DNA of 64,000 nt from Akanthomyces muscarius (GCF_028009165.1 NC_079244.1:2170001-2234000), one strand, 5' to 3'; positions 41,758-53,994 are shown, counted from the stretch's first letter. The notes: generated from the sequence alone by a model not told the origin. Program-made: numbers and translations.

Positions 41758-44560
41758 TTAAACCGAAGGACCGGCCTTGATGACATCGGCGGTGGCCTCG
41801 CTCTCGTACTTCTTGAAGTTCTCGTTGAAGAGACCACCAAGCTTCTTGACCTCGGCCTCGAAGCTGTCGGCACCGGCAGTCCAGGCCTTCTTGGGGTTGA
41901 GCATGTCATCGGGGACATTGGGGCAGGTGGTGGGAACCTGCAGGTTGAAGATGTCGTAGTTCTCAAACTGGACCTTGGCAAGCTCGCCGCTGTGAATGGC
42001 GTCGAGAATGGCACGGGTGTACTTGAGGGGGCAACGCTTGCCGCCCTGGGAGAAACCGGCACCGACCCAGCCGGTGTTGAGCAGCCAGGCGTTGGCGTTG
42101 TTGGCCTCGATGCGGTCAGCCAACATCTTGGCGTAGCGCATGGGGTGCAGGGCCAGGAAGGGCTGGGCGAAGCAGGAGGAGAAGGTAGCCTGGGGCTCGT
42201 TGACGCCGTCTTCGGTACCAGCCATCTTGGAGGTGTAGCCCGAGATGAAGTGGAACATGGTCTGGTTGCGGTCGAGCTTGGAGATGGGGGGCAGAACACC
42301 GCGAGCGTCACAGGTCAGGAGGATAATGTTGGTGGGCATGTTGGTGGACAGGCAAGGAATCTTGGCGTTGGAAATGTACTCGATGGGGTAGGCGCAGCGG
42401 GTGTTCTCGGTGAGGGTGCTGTCATCGTAGTCGACGGCGCGGGTGTTGGGGTCGAAGACGACGTTCTCGAGGACGGAACCGTAGCGGATGGCGCCGTAAA
42501 TATCGGGCTCCTTCTCGGCAGAGAGGCCGATGCACTTGGCGTAGCAGCCACCCTCGATGTTGAAGACACCGTTGTCACTCCAGCAGTGCTCATCGTCACC
42601 AATCAGGGCACGGTTGGGGTCGGCAGACAGGGTGGTCTTGCCGGTACCAGAGAGACCGAAGAAAAGGGTGACATCACCGCTCTTGCCCTCGTTGGCAGAG
42701 GAGTGCAGGGTGAGGACGTTGTGCTTGACGGGCATTTCGTAGAAGAGGACGGTGAAGACACCCTTCTTCATCTCGCCGGCGTACTCGGTACCCAGGATAA
42801 CCATCTCCTTGGCGGCGAAGTTGATGGCGACCGAGGTGGCCGAGGTCATGCCCTCGGTGTAACGGTTGGCGGGGAAAGTACCAGCGTTGTAGATTGTGTA
42901 GTCGGGGTGGAAGCCCTCGAGCTCCTCACGAGGAGGGCGGATCAACATGTTGCGCATGAAGAGAGCATGGTAGGCACGGGCGCAGATGACGCGGACCTTG
43001 ATGCGGTACTTCTCGTCCCAGCCGGCATAGCCATCGACGACGTAGATGCGGTTGCGGGTGTTGAGGTAGTCGACGGCACGCTCGCGGTTAATTTTCCAGA
43101 CCTGTGCATGTTGTTAGCGGCTGGTGATGATTGAGCGACGAGAACAGAAAAAGTGTGAATATCAGGCCGTGACGACATATCCGCAAGTGAAGCACTCGTG
43201 CTTCCCAATTCGGCTAGCGCCAACTTGGCTAATGAACACTCGCTCATTGGTCCAGCAGGGTGGGGCCAGCAAGCAGGCAGCCGGGACGAGTCGGAAGAGC
43301 AGCGGCCACGAGGACACGCCGTGCTCCGCTTATACTCGGCTGTTTCGGTCCTGCGGGGCAGTGACGAGAGCGGCACAGCTCGACACCTCAGAAAAAAAGC
43401 AGAGCCGAGGGGCCAGAGCAGCTGCGCAAGCGCAAGCCAAAGGCAGGCCAAAGGGAGGGGAAATCCCACGCCATCACATGCATTATTTCATGCGGGGTTG
43501 CATCATAGCCGGGACCACGCACTAGCAATGGAGTAAATCCCACAAAGCAGGGCAGACGTCGTCTAGGCCGCGACAGACCGGGGACAGCCTCACGGAGCTG
43601 ATGATGCGGCTACTTGGCCAGCCCCAGCTGCGAGGTCGCCGCATAAGCAGAATGCAGGCCAGAGGTGCAGCACCTGCCCGCATCGACCTGCTGCAGCTAG
43701 GCTGCATGCACCAAGCCCGCCCCAACATGTCGCGTGCCGCGCCTCGCAGTACGACTCGCCAAGTGGACAGGGCAGAAATAGAAAGATCAAGAGCAGAATG
43801 AACCTACCTCAGGAGTCATGGGCTTGTTGACAGGTCCCCACCAGATGTCATCTTTTGATGAGTCCTCCTGGACAATTCGCTTGTCGAGGGGAGAGCGGCC
43901 AGTCTTGGCGCCCGAGTAGGCAGTCAGAGCACCGGAGTCGGTGATGGCGGAACCAGTCTCGTAAACCTTGGGTCATCCGTTAGTCTTATTTCTGCGTGGC
44001 ACAGCGATGGATGCGATGTGCCAGTGCTGCGGCAACTCGACAGGCGGCGCCGGCATCGCAATGTTGTGCTACGTACCAGAGCATCTTCGTAGAGAGCGGC
44101 AACGGAAGGGTTGTGGATCTGCAGGTGGCGCGTTAGCGATTGAAGCTTTCAACCGCGGCGAGGCGGACTGGATGATGGACTTACAATAGCGACGTGGTCG
44201 TAGTCAATGTGAGCGGTCTCGTGAAGCTCCTCCTCAAGCTCGGTGTGCTCGCGGTGAGGCCTGGGTTCACGTTAGTGACTTGTCTTGCAGATGAGATCAG
44301 AGCGCGACGAGACGTACTGAACACCACCGGGGTGGAGGGAAGTCTTGTTAACACTGTTGGAAATCACTAGACAGCCTCGTTAGCAGCGCGACAAGAGGCA
44401 AGAGGCATGAGACAGGACACATTGTCCATGTATAAGTGCCAATGACAAGAGGAAGCAACATACTCCTGCGCAAATCCGGACGGCGAGCTTGAAGAACAGA
44501 TCTAGGGCCTTTGACTGTAGGATCAGGATAGGGAGAAGAGGTTCTGAGAACGGGGTCCAT
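41758..44560 (-). CDS. acuF: Phosphoenolpyruvate carboxykinase (ATP)
   Basis: Six exons: 44464-44560, 44318-44366, 44185-44260, 44077-44118, 43808-43966 and 41758-43101, joining in frame to 588 residues. The enzyme converts oxaloacetate and ATP to PEP, CO2 and ADP, the first committed step of gluconeogenesis in the cytosol. Landmarks are [19 protein letters not shown] and [11 protein letters not shown] near the N-terminus, [18 protein letters not shown], the P-loop [17 protein letters not shown], the metal-binding [15 protein letters not shown], and [11 protein letters not shown]. Length and motifs fit the ATP-dependent fungal type. The N-terminus ([18 protein letters not shown]) is variable in the family. 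Intron 5 (43102-43807) is 706 nt, about ten times its neighbours. Candidate CreA sites upstream suggest glucose repression, as known for this gene in Aspergillus. The gene is called acuF in Aspergillus and PCK1 in yeast. Confidence 0.96.
43102..43807 (-). other. 706-nt intron 5 of PEP carboxykinase
   Basis: Bounded by GAG/GTAGGT (donor) and GCACAG/GTC (acceptor) and joined in phase 0 between ...NKPMTPE and VWKINRERA, where the family is continuous. Other introns of this gene are 58-110 nt. It contains no recognisable gene, snoRNA box pair or transposon end. Confidence 0.8.
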
Positions 44561-44830
44561 GGCTATTAAAGTACTTTCGGGAACGGGCCTCCACAAGGCT
44601 TTTTTCTCTGCTCAGTGTTCTCGTCGTGACGGAAGAATTGCTTGGATCTTCAGCTGCCTGGAACGCTTCTTGAGCCGGGGCAACTTCAGGCGGGGTGCGA
44701 GTGGATAATGCAAGAGAAGTGATTGGGGCCGCAGGGGGGAGCAAGGGTGGGATGAAGGGGGCGTGTGCAGAAAGTAAACTGTGCAACGATCAGGTTGAAA
44801 CGGTACGGTACAGGTACGTGGCTGTGGTTT

Positions 44831-44850
44831 GTGTGTGTGTGTGTGTGTGT
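44831..44850 (+). repeat. (GT)10 microsatellite
   Basis: Ten GT dinucleotides, about 270 bp upstream of the PEP carboxykinase start and directly followed by CGCGGGGAG, which contains a CreA-like site. Confidence 0.85.
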
Positions 44851-44851
44851 C

Positions 44852-44857
44852 GCGGGG
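44852..44857 (+). promoter_or_regulatory. CreA-like site GCGGGG
   Basis: Fits the Aspergillus CreA consensus SYGGRG. It is 292 bp upstream of the PEP carboxykinase ATG. CreA represses gluconeogenic genes on glucose; binding here is inferred from the short match. Confidence 0.3.
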
Positions 44858-47491
44858 AGAGAAGAGGAGGGGGAAGAGGTAGTTCCGGGACGTATTCGAG
44901 CGACGAGGAACGAGTTCAAAAGCAGCGCTCCACAGAGTGGAATCGGCCGGGAGATTTGGCTGGGGGGTCAATGGCGCTGCGAGTAGCTAGTGCCACACGA
45001 AGGTTTGTATTGCGTAAAAGAGGAGCAAGGTGTGTGCTTGACAGGATTGGCAAGGGGAAAGCCGGGAGAGAGTTTGGTTGGCCGGGGCAGAAGACCAAAA
45101 TTTGCGGCGTTTCCCGGGGGAGTTTTGAAAAGTTTCAAATTCGCAGAGAAGACGGAGTGCTGTCGAGAATCAGACGGCGAAAAAACCAGAGATGAAATAA
45201 AATTGCGAGGCGGGCAAAACAGAGTCTGAAAGCAGCAACGTGATGATTTTCTTCCTGGTGCGCGCGCGGTCAAGACTGTAAATCCCCAAAGGGCAGGCGT
45301 GCTAGCGCAGAGGGGCAAGCAGAAAAATGGAGTGTGGTCTGGGGGGCGTGAGCGGGCGCCAAACAGAATGACCAGAAAAATAATGAGAAAAAATGGCAAA
45401 GAGGCTAGGCTGGGTCCAGTGGGCAGACTGTGGACAGGGCTGTGCGGCCAAAGGCGTCAGGGCACGATATTATATCGGAACCGAGGGACAGACAGCCAGA
45501 CGGGCTGTACGTAGTATGCAAGAGGTGTCTGTCGAGGCTCGTGTATTGGGCCTTTTTTTTGTGACGGAGATTTCGTGAAGAGCCCACTGAAAGTAAGGGC
45601 GTGTGCTTTGGTGCTTGGTGTTTTTTCTTGTTCTCAAACAAAGAAGAATAAAAATAAGAAATCGCAACAGTAGTGCTGTATGCAAGGCGGCGTCGCTTGT
45701 GTAACAGAAGAAACCGACGACGTGTCTATAATGACAAGATGCAATTGCGGTTGCAATGTAGGCTGTGAGACGAGGATGCGTTTGCTTTTGGGTTTGACTT
45801 TTTATTCAGGCTGTAACTGCAAATGTGCAAATGTCGTTTGAGAAATCGTATGCCAAATACCAGCAAGATCTGTGTATAATGGCTTGGGAGAGGACCAGTC
45901 GTCGAGGCTCGTCTCGATCGATCGCGTAGTGGCTGGTGGTGGGATGGAATAAAGCGGGTAGGAACCTGCAACAGCTAGCTGGGCTAACTAGTAGGTATAG
46001 CACGGAGCGTACCTATACGCTGTAGGATTGCGTGTGTGATGTAATTGGGGCGAGGGAAGCAATATCAGTGGAGGGTAGCAGCGACAATGGATCAACTGCA
46101 GATGAACAAGGGCAAAGAATGGTGTCGGGAGGATGGTCTTCTTGCTTGATACTTTCTTCACAATGAAAAGAAGATGAAGCGTAGAATTCCTTGTGATATA
46201 TATATATCCAAAAGATCCGGATAATCCATTTACACCGTACGACAATATCGAAACGACGGTTCCGGGATTCTACGAGACATGTAGTAAGCCAGTGGTATTC
46301 CAACCCGGTAGTCCGGAAAGAGACGATCTGGAAGGCATTGACAGCGTCCCCCAACAAAAGACAATGAATGGCCGGCGGACAGGGCTAGTTTAATGGGCTA
46401 ACTACTGGCACCCGTTGTCCCGAGCCCGGGGATTGAGTGGGCGGCCGCGCAAAAGGCAAAATGTCGGCGTCATTTGCCCATCATGGGCGCGCCAGCGAAC
46501 AGCAACCACATGGTGGCATGCCAACTTAGCGTTGGTTCATCCAAGCGATAGCTACGGCAATGGACAAGAGGAGGAGAGGGCATCCCAATTGTTACGACTA
46601 GTAGTAGTTGGACCCATTGCTACCCGGGCGCGGGGAAATGGCCACCCAACACCACCACGCCTGATTGAGCCAGGACGTGAATATCAAATCGAGCTGGGCT
46701 AGGGTTTCTGGCAGGTCGAGATGGCGGAACCCTTGCCCAGCGGCTGCATGGGACCGGCAGTGCTGTTTTTGAGGAGATGGACATGTTTCCATTTGCACAT
46801 GTACACAGTAAGCTGTGCTTGCGTGCCAAGCGTGGCTTTGGTAGCCGTGGCAATATCAAAAACGACATGTCTGGACGGACATGGATTTGGGAAGGAGTCA
46901 TCGTCAGGTCCGAGTCGGAGACTGGTGTCACAGGCGACAGCAGAAGCCGGGCCGCATACGCACAAGCTGTTGAGAAATCCAATTCAACTGTAATACGGTA
47001 AACGCCATACGTTTCACATAATCCCCGTCAAATCATCACGAGGGGGGCAAAAACGACATGGTATAGGAAAAACAAGACGAAAACGCAGCCGCGTCCAGAC
47101 CCGGGTCTGGATTGCTCTTTTCGTCAGATGACGGCGCCGACCCGAGCTTGGGAGGGGGGCGTTTCCGGGGGGCGTGGCGGATGGTTCCACCGCGCGGCGC
47201 GCATCTGCGACTGAAGACAAGAACAAAACGGCAATGATGGTAGAAAAGGAGGTGATGGTTACCAAGTACATGGTAGGACGAAGAAAAAGAGTAGGAGATT
47301 GCAGACAGAACTGGCATGCATATCCCTACAGCGGTGAAATGGGCCACAATGCACAATGTCGCCGGGAATCCTGGCTGGCCATGTGGCAGTACTGGTCAAG
47401 AATAATAAGCGGTAAGTTTAAGGTGCTGGGCTACAGCGGTGTCTGTATTATTGAGCCCAATCCCGACCTGATGGCCGCCAATGTACGCTAC

Positions 47492-47637
47492 ATGACAAGG
47501 CCCATGGTCAAGAAAATGACGAATGATTTTTTTCATTTCAAATAAAGTCACGATGAGCATGTTTATGACAAGGCCCATGGTCAAGAAAATGACGAATGAT
47601 TTTTTTCATTTCAAATAAAGTCACGATGAGCATGTTT
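47492..47637 (+). repeat. Perfect tandem duplication of 73 bp
   Basis: Bases 47492-47564 and 47565-47637 are identical, followed by ATG, the first three bases of a third copy. Each copy contains AATAAA. Complete identity suggests a recent event or an assembly artefact. Confidence 0.92.
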
Positions 47638-48247
47638 ATGGTATTGAAACGATGGGAATGAACGATTCTGAAAGGGTGTAAAGCAGCAACGATATGCATG
47701 CACGCATCGGCACGAGCTGCACACTTTAACGACAGTTGTTGTCTATCAGTAGTACGTAGTGAGCCACCCCCGACTTTTCTCGAGCCCGCATTAAAGAAAA
47801 AAATATCATGGAAAAAAAAATTCCAGCCGACCAGCTGACCGGCGCACAGGAAAAAACCACACAGCAAAGCAAAGTAAAAGAAAAAAAAAAAAGTCTGGGG
47901 GCCGCTGCCCAAGTGGCGCTCCGCCGTGGGGTCTAAGCCACCCTTTTTTGCTATTCTTGGGGCCGCCCCGGACAGGCTCTGTACGAAGAACAGGGTGGCA
48001 AATCGCCTGACACGGTTGCAAAACGGCTCTGCGGACAAGGACACGAACTCTGTGCCCTGCAAAACTTGAACGAAAATTCTGCAGCCATTTTGAGGGCATC
48101 GTCGCGGGCGCTGTGCAACTTACAAGAGGCAGCCCGTTTGGCGTCGAGGGCCCCAGCTGGGGCGGACGACACGCCCTGTGTGCCTGTCCTGCTTCGCTGC
48201 CCACCCACTGAAAAAATCCACTGGCGCTCCCCGCAAAAGCCAAGAGG

Positions 48248-48286
48248 CCCAGCCCAGCCCAGCCCAGCCAGCCAGCCCAGCCCGCC
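48248..48286 (-). repeat. CCCAG tandem repeat, G-quadruplex capable on the minus strand
   Basis: CCCAG units are repeated with a few CCAG variants. The complement has four or more GGG runs with two-base loops, a standard quadruplex pattern. Confidence 0.7.
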
Positions 48287-48525
48287 TGCACACGCCCCCC
48301 CTTGGAGGGAGAAGAGTCCTGCACACCGTCTGCGGCTCAATGGGGGCACACGCACACGCTACCGTTCCGAGTTTTCACGAACAAGCTGCAAGAAAAATGC
48401 CCAAATGATTGAATTTATTGAATAAACGGTACTAGTGTGGCGTCCGGTGGGAGATGGACACTGCTGCTACTGGCCAATCCTGGAAACAGGAACAGGCGTG
48501 GGCAACAACGCAACCGCGGCTTGCG

Positions 48526-48750
48526 CCGGCTCTACTGCAGCACACAGGTACTGGCCAGGTACTGCGGATTGGTTCATCGCAACGCAAAGGGAGTGAAGCA
48601 TGGCATCGTGGAAAATCGCAGCATCTGACATGGCATGCCGGCTCTACTGCAACACGCAAGTACCGGCCAGGTACTGCGGATTGGCTGATCCCAACGCAAA
48701 AGGGAGTGAAACATGGCATCGTGGAAAATCGCAACAACTGAAATGGCACG
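48526..48750 (+). repeat. Imperfect tandem duplication of about 112 bp
   Basis: Unit 1 is 48526-48637 and unit 2 is 48638-48750. They share long identical blocks (GGCCAGGTACTGCGGATTGG and GCATCGTGGAAAATCGCA among them) with about 15 differences, many of them A/G or C/T changes, and a one-base length change in an A run. Confidence 0.88.
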
Positions 48751-48873
48751 CCGTCTCGGCTCAAACTTGCCGTACTGACACCCCGGGTCAACCAGCACGA
48801 CGGCCAAAATTGTTTCACGTCTCACCGATCATGTCGGAGCGCTTGCACGGCAGCGACAAGGAGCACGAGTTCG

Positions 48874-48893
48874 CACACACACACACACACACA
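48874..48893 (+). repeat. (CA)10 microsatellite
   Basis: Ten CA dinucleotides about 125 bp downstream of the 112-bp duplication. Confidence 0.85.
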
Positions 48894-51740
48894 ACTACCT
48901 GCATTTTGCGCGCGCGTGCGTCTGCTCTGCTTGCCCTGTCTTGGACCCGGCCTCCGACTTTGCCCGGCCGCACCGAATCGAGCAGCCAACAACACGTCGC
49001 CGCATCAAGAAGGAATAAATAATAAAATGTCAATTAAAAATAAATAAAAATGTAAAATCAATAGCAACCAAAGAATTAGACAAGGGAGAGGCGTGTGATA
49101 TTTTAGCCCCGAAAATTCGAACAACGGTCTACAGGAGATTTTCCGTCTTTTTGCCACTCTGCTTCTAAGCCGCTCTTTGCGCGACGTTCCAGCACGGGGC
49201 ATATGTAGCCTAGCTGCCTTTTTCCGTTTGTGCCGCAGCTTGGATATGCAAGCCACGTTGATCAAAATGGGGGGGGTTTTTTTTTTTTGGTTAACCGCTT
49301 TCCCCTGGTTGGCTCGTTGCACAATCAGCTTTCTTCTTTCCATCTCTTTTGCTCTGCAGCTTGCTGGCTGACATTGTTCTGCCGCAGAGAGAAAAAAAAA
49401 AAAAAGGCAAAATGCCAAGAGAAAAGCAGGGATTATTTCCAGCTCCGTTACACAACATGTCCTTGGCTCGCCGCCGCCGCCGCATGAATGCGTTGTTTGC
49501 ATGCTATTCGCCCGATGCCCGATAGGCTCAAACTTTTCTGCCCTTGTCATCAACTATATCGTTAAACTCCTCTAGACCTTTGGAGTCGTCCCGATGTACA
49601 CTTCCAACAGCCCGTTTCCTATTTTGCGCGCTCTCCGCGGGTACAAAACGTCTGGTGGCCACCACCACAGCAAGCACTTACACCACTCGCCGTTGCCCTT
49701 CTCTTTCCCGTAAGCATCATGCTGTGCTTTTCCTGCAATCCAGAATTCTAGACTTTGCTCCATTCCAAGCTACAACAAAAGTCTCGGCATCTGTCAAAGT
49801 ATATATCCCGCCACTAAAATGCTTCCCGACCCGACTGCAACATACCCTATGTCTCCTTGACCCCCTTTGGGTTTGGGTTGGACAAGCCCATCCCATTCAC
49901 GATAATGAAGGCCCAAGTCAACTAGCCCTTGAATAAATGCTCAACTCATTTCCATAGAGCTTGGAACGCTAATGTTGAGGCAACTGCCGCAAGAGGAAGA
50001 CATCGTCAACGGCCTGGAGGACTGAGGCTGCCACATCCCCAGCTTTTGTCCCTCTTTGCTATTAGCCCCAGACACCAAACACCAACTGCCCTTATCTCTG
50101 CACTCAATCTCTTCCACACCACCACCACATCGCGCACCCGTATCGACGCCAGGCTCTCAGGCATGCATACACAATCTACTTGTAGCCCATTCTGGTGTTT
50201 TTGGAGCGACCGTTATCTCATCAGCCACACACACTCGTACCGTTTTCCCCATTCCCTCCCCCCTCCACCGTTCCGTCATCGAGCATGTGCTGCTTCCGTG
50301 TTGATCTACATGATACATGCCCCCCTCGACTGAGTAGTAGGTCTCTCCGTCACTATCTTGCGCCGGCGAGTCTTTGCCTATCGTGCGGCTCTGTCCCTTC
50401 CCGTTGACACACTCACACACACGCCCCCGACCGAGCTGCCTAACAAGATCGTTCCTCTCCGTCCCGATCCGAACTGGACCATGTGGCAGTCCTTCCCTAC
50501 GCGGCTCCCACCTGCCAACCGTTCTCATGTCGTCGCATGTACGGATAGCTGCACCTCTTTTGGCATCCCTATCTGCTCCTATCTACCGCCAGTATTCCCT
50601 ATCAGCCTCGCACGCCCGCTGCCCTTTTGTTGCCTGCCCCGTTTGGGCGTTTTTCTATCCCTCCCGACACTACTGCCGCTCCGACCACTTTGCACGTGTC
50701 AGAACTTCCATCCAAAAAAGAACACGCCCATGAACAAGAAAACGTAAACCGTTCCTATCCATCCCGGGATTTCCGTCCCGCGTTGCATCGCATCACCTCA
50801 CGACACTCCCCCCCCTGCTAAAACGCGGGACTGCCATCCCACTACAAGCCCACTAGCAAAACCCACTGCAAGTCCACTAAATGGAGTTTTAGCAGAGCCT
50901 CCAGCGCTCCAAACTCCCCGCTCCCCGCCCCATGCTGAGAGGCTGGCCGGTCGACCGTCTCGGTACACGGCAGAGCCTCTCTGCCTCGACAGCATTCTCT
51001 CCATCAGTCCCGGTTCGTTTTCGTCCTCACAGCAAACTACATGCTCTCTCCGTCCCATCGTCCATTACGTTTTGAATCGTCCCTATCGTGTACTTGCCCG
51101 CATCCTTCCGACCGGAGACTATTGTCATGTAAAGCATACACCCTTGTCTGTGATTTATTATTAATTTCAAAAGCCTTTATCCGGTCCGTCACCTCGGCGG
51201 CGGTTTGTGCCCGTCATGCACGTCTTCCATGATTTTCGTTGCCGTCATTTCGTCATTGAAGTTATCGTGAGCATGGGTTGCCTCCCCGCCTGCCCAGTGC
51301 CAACGTAGCAGCCAATGGCAAAACACACTGCAGCTTGAAACAGATATTTCCACGGCACTTGCGGTGTCTGCAAATTACACCTGCCTGATTAGCCGGGCTT
51401 TCAATTTTCGGCCGCCGGTCTGTTTGATCCCGCTTCCCGGCTCCGGTCACTCTCCGCTTCCAACTTCACCCCGCCGGCGGCACTCCCGGAGACGCTCGTG
51501 CTACACAACCCGCTTCACATGTCCGGCACGGACTTTGGTTTACTTGTCATTGCATCATATATTCTTGAAAAAAATCGTCTGCCCGTCACCTGAAAAGCTT
51601 CAAAGCATCTTGCTCCGAGCTTGGCAACATTATCCCTCGACGCGATGCTTAATGCTTTTCTTTTAATTCCCTCCTCCTTCTTGCATAATCATCCTATTTC
51701 TGTCCCATATACAATTCGACTTGCCCGCTGCTACATGCAT

Positions 51741-53994
51741 TTAATCGTCCAGGATCAGCTTCGTAATCTTACCAATGGCAATAGTTTGTCCCTGCGAGGA
51801 ATGTTAACGACATCGTATTTACTGCAGTATGCACCGTTACTGCTTACCTGGTCACGTAGCGTGAAACGGCCCATCTGGGCGTAGTCCTCAAATCGCTCAA
51901 CACAGACAGCGCCGGCGCCACCAATGACCTGCATGCGAGCAATGATGCTGTCCCCCTTCTTGGCGTGCGTGGGCGGCGCTTTGCTCTTGCGGTTGGTTCC
52001 CTTCTGCAGCTTGTGCAACAATGCAGAAAACGTAACCTCTTCAATAGCAGAGTGCACGTGAAGAACGCAGTTGAAGCCAGATGTCAAGATGCTCTTGAGA
52101 TCCAGGATTCTGATTTGCGCCTCAAACTCGGAGACGCAGTGTACAAGACGCTTGGGCGAGCACAGCACGAATCCGGGCAGAATCTCTTCCTCCTCAATGC
52201 CCTTGAGACGCAGGCGCACTTGGTCACCACACTGCAGCACAGGAACTTCCTCTTCCTGCTCTCCGAATAGCGCGGACAGTTCCACATTCTGTTTGCGAGG
52301 CATCATGACAAGACTCATGCCCTTCTTGATCACACCAGCCTCAATCTTGCCGTCAATCATGGTTCCCATATCCTTGTACTTGGCATTGACGGGCATCATG
52401 AAGGGCGCGTTGACTTTGCGTTCCAAAGCGTTCATGCTGTCAAGGTACTCGAGCAGCGACGGGCCGTCGTACCAAGGAGCCTTGCCCTTAGGCAGACGGT
52501 CCTTAATGTTCTGGCTAGTCTGAGCAGCGACGGGCATGAAGAAGACATCGTTCTTCAGGTTGTAGCCAGTTCCTTTCAGGAACTGAGCGAGCTTGGTTGT
52601 GCATTCCAGGTAGCGCTCGTGCGACCACTCGACGGTAGGGTCATCCATCTTGTTGATGACAACAATGAGCTTGTTGACACCCTGTGTCTTGGCCAACATG
52701 GCGTGCTCACGGGTCTGACCGCCGCGCTCGAAACCAGTCTCGTACTCGCCCTTTCTGGCCGAAATGACCAGAATACCAACATCGGCTTGAGAAGCACCAC
52801 CAATCATGTTGGGCACATAGGTCTTGTGGCCAGGGGCGTCGAGGATACTGTATCGACGCTTCTCCGTCTCGAAGAAACCGCGACCAACCTCGACAGTCTT
52901 ACCCTTGGAACGTTCTTCCTTGGTCAGATCCATGACCCATGACAAATACCAAGTCTCACGGCCGAGGTCCTTGGCCTCCTTCTTGTACTTGTCCATGGTT
53001 CGCTCGTCGACCATGCCAGTAGCGTAGAGAATGGAGCCACCGAGAGTCGATTTGCCAGCATCAACGTGACCAATGAAAATAACGTTAACATGCTCCTTGC
53101 CGTAAATCTCCTTCAGAGTCTCGTCGTCGACGTCGGCAGTTTGTTCCTTCACAACGGCATCAATCTCGCGCTGAGTCTTCTTCTCACCGCCAGACGGGCT
53201 TGAGCGACCAGACGATGGAGTGGGCGAGGTGCGTCCGCTGGAGGCAGCAGTTTTCTCTCCTGTCTTCTCGATAGCCTTAGCAGCTGTAGTCTTCTGTCCG
53301 GCTTCTGGCTTGTCGGTGGGCTCTGGTTTCGCATCAGCCTTGGTTTCGGCCTTGTCGTCCGCCTTGGCCGGGGCAGACGATCCACCGATGGAGAGCACCT
53401 TGGCGACCTTGGGCTTGGCAGCAGCTTCACCACCAATGCTCAGAACCTTGGTGCCGCCCTGCTTAGTAGCAACGGGCTGGGGAGCGCCGGATGTCGCAGG
53501 AGCTGCCTGAGCAGCAGGGGCCTTGGGAGCCGGAGCTTGGCCCTGGGCCTGCTGCTGACCGTATTGGGGGTATCCTGCATCGACTGTTAACCACAGAAAA
53601 GACTAGGTTACGAACTATAGAGCAAACCTTGTCCTTGATTGTATCCTTGGCTGAAGTTGCCGCCATAGCCCTGCTGGTTGTACTGACTGAATTGCTGTCC
53701 GCCCTGGCCTTGGCCTTGGCCGTACTGTGGGTAGTATCCTTGCTGGTAGTACTGCTGTTGTTGCTGCTGCTGCTGGTACTGCTGGCCGTATCCTCCGCCA
53801 TATTGCTGTCCGGGGGTGAAAGTCTGGGCGCCGGGCTGGAAAGATTGAGCGCCGGGCTGAAAGGAAGCAACGGCGGGGCGGTATCCGCCTTGCTGCTGCT
53901 GGTTGGGATTCATATTTAGCTGCTGCTGGGCCTGGCGAGAAAGATTCTCGTCCTGGGCCGACGGATCGTCTTCCCAAGAGTTGAGGTTCGACAT
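51741..53994 (-). CDS. sup35: Translation termination factor eRF3 (Sup35)
   Basis: Exons 53628-53994, 51848-53574 and 51741-51791 give 714 residues. The N domain (about 1-140) is rich in Gln, Asn, Gly and Tyr with QPGAQ and YGGGYGQQ-type repeats, like the prion domain of yeast Sup35. A charged, Ala/Lys-rich middle domain follows, with two VLSIGG motifs. The GTPase starts near residue 283: GHVDAGKSTLGG, DAPGHKTYVPNMIGG and NKMDD. C-terminal EF1A-like beta-barrels end in RFTLRDQ, joined to GQTIAIGKITKLILDD in the last exon. The factor carries GTP for eRF1 and frees nascent chains at stop codons. The 17-codon last exon is separated by a 56-nt intron; the first intron (53575-53627) lies inside the N domain. 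Confidence 0.96.

Larger units (their letters stand above)
44561..51740. other. Second gene desert (7.2 kb)
   Basis: Lies between the start of PEP carboxykinase (minus) and the end of the eRF3 gene (minus). No intact gene was recognised; frames up to about 180 codons look random. The first kilobase should be the PEP carboxykinase promoter, with CreA-like GCGGGG (44852-44857) and CTGGGG (44960-44965). Further on are (GT)10 at 44831-44850, a 73-bp perfect duplication, CCCAG repeats at 48248-48286, a 112-bp imperfect duplication, (CA)10 at 48874-48893 and an A/T-rich patch near 49015-49075. From about 49550 the plus strand is pyrimidine-rich. Confidence 0.45.

Noticed and set aside
41551..43134. 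A 527-codon plus-strand open frame
   Set aside because: It lies antisense to PEP carboxykinase and its Gly/Val/Glu-rich product mirrors the biased codon use of that gene. No family resemblance.
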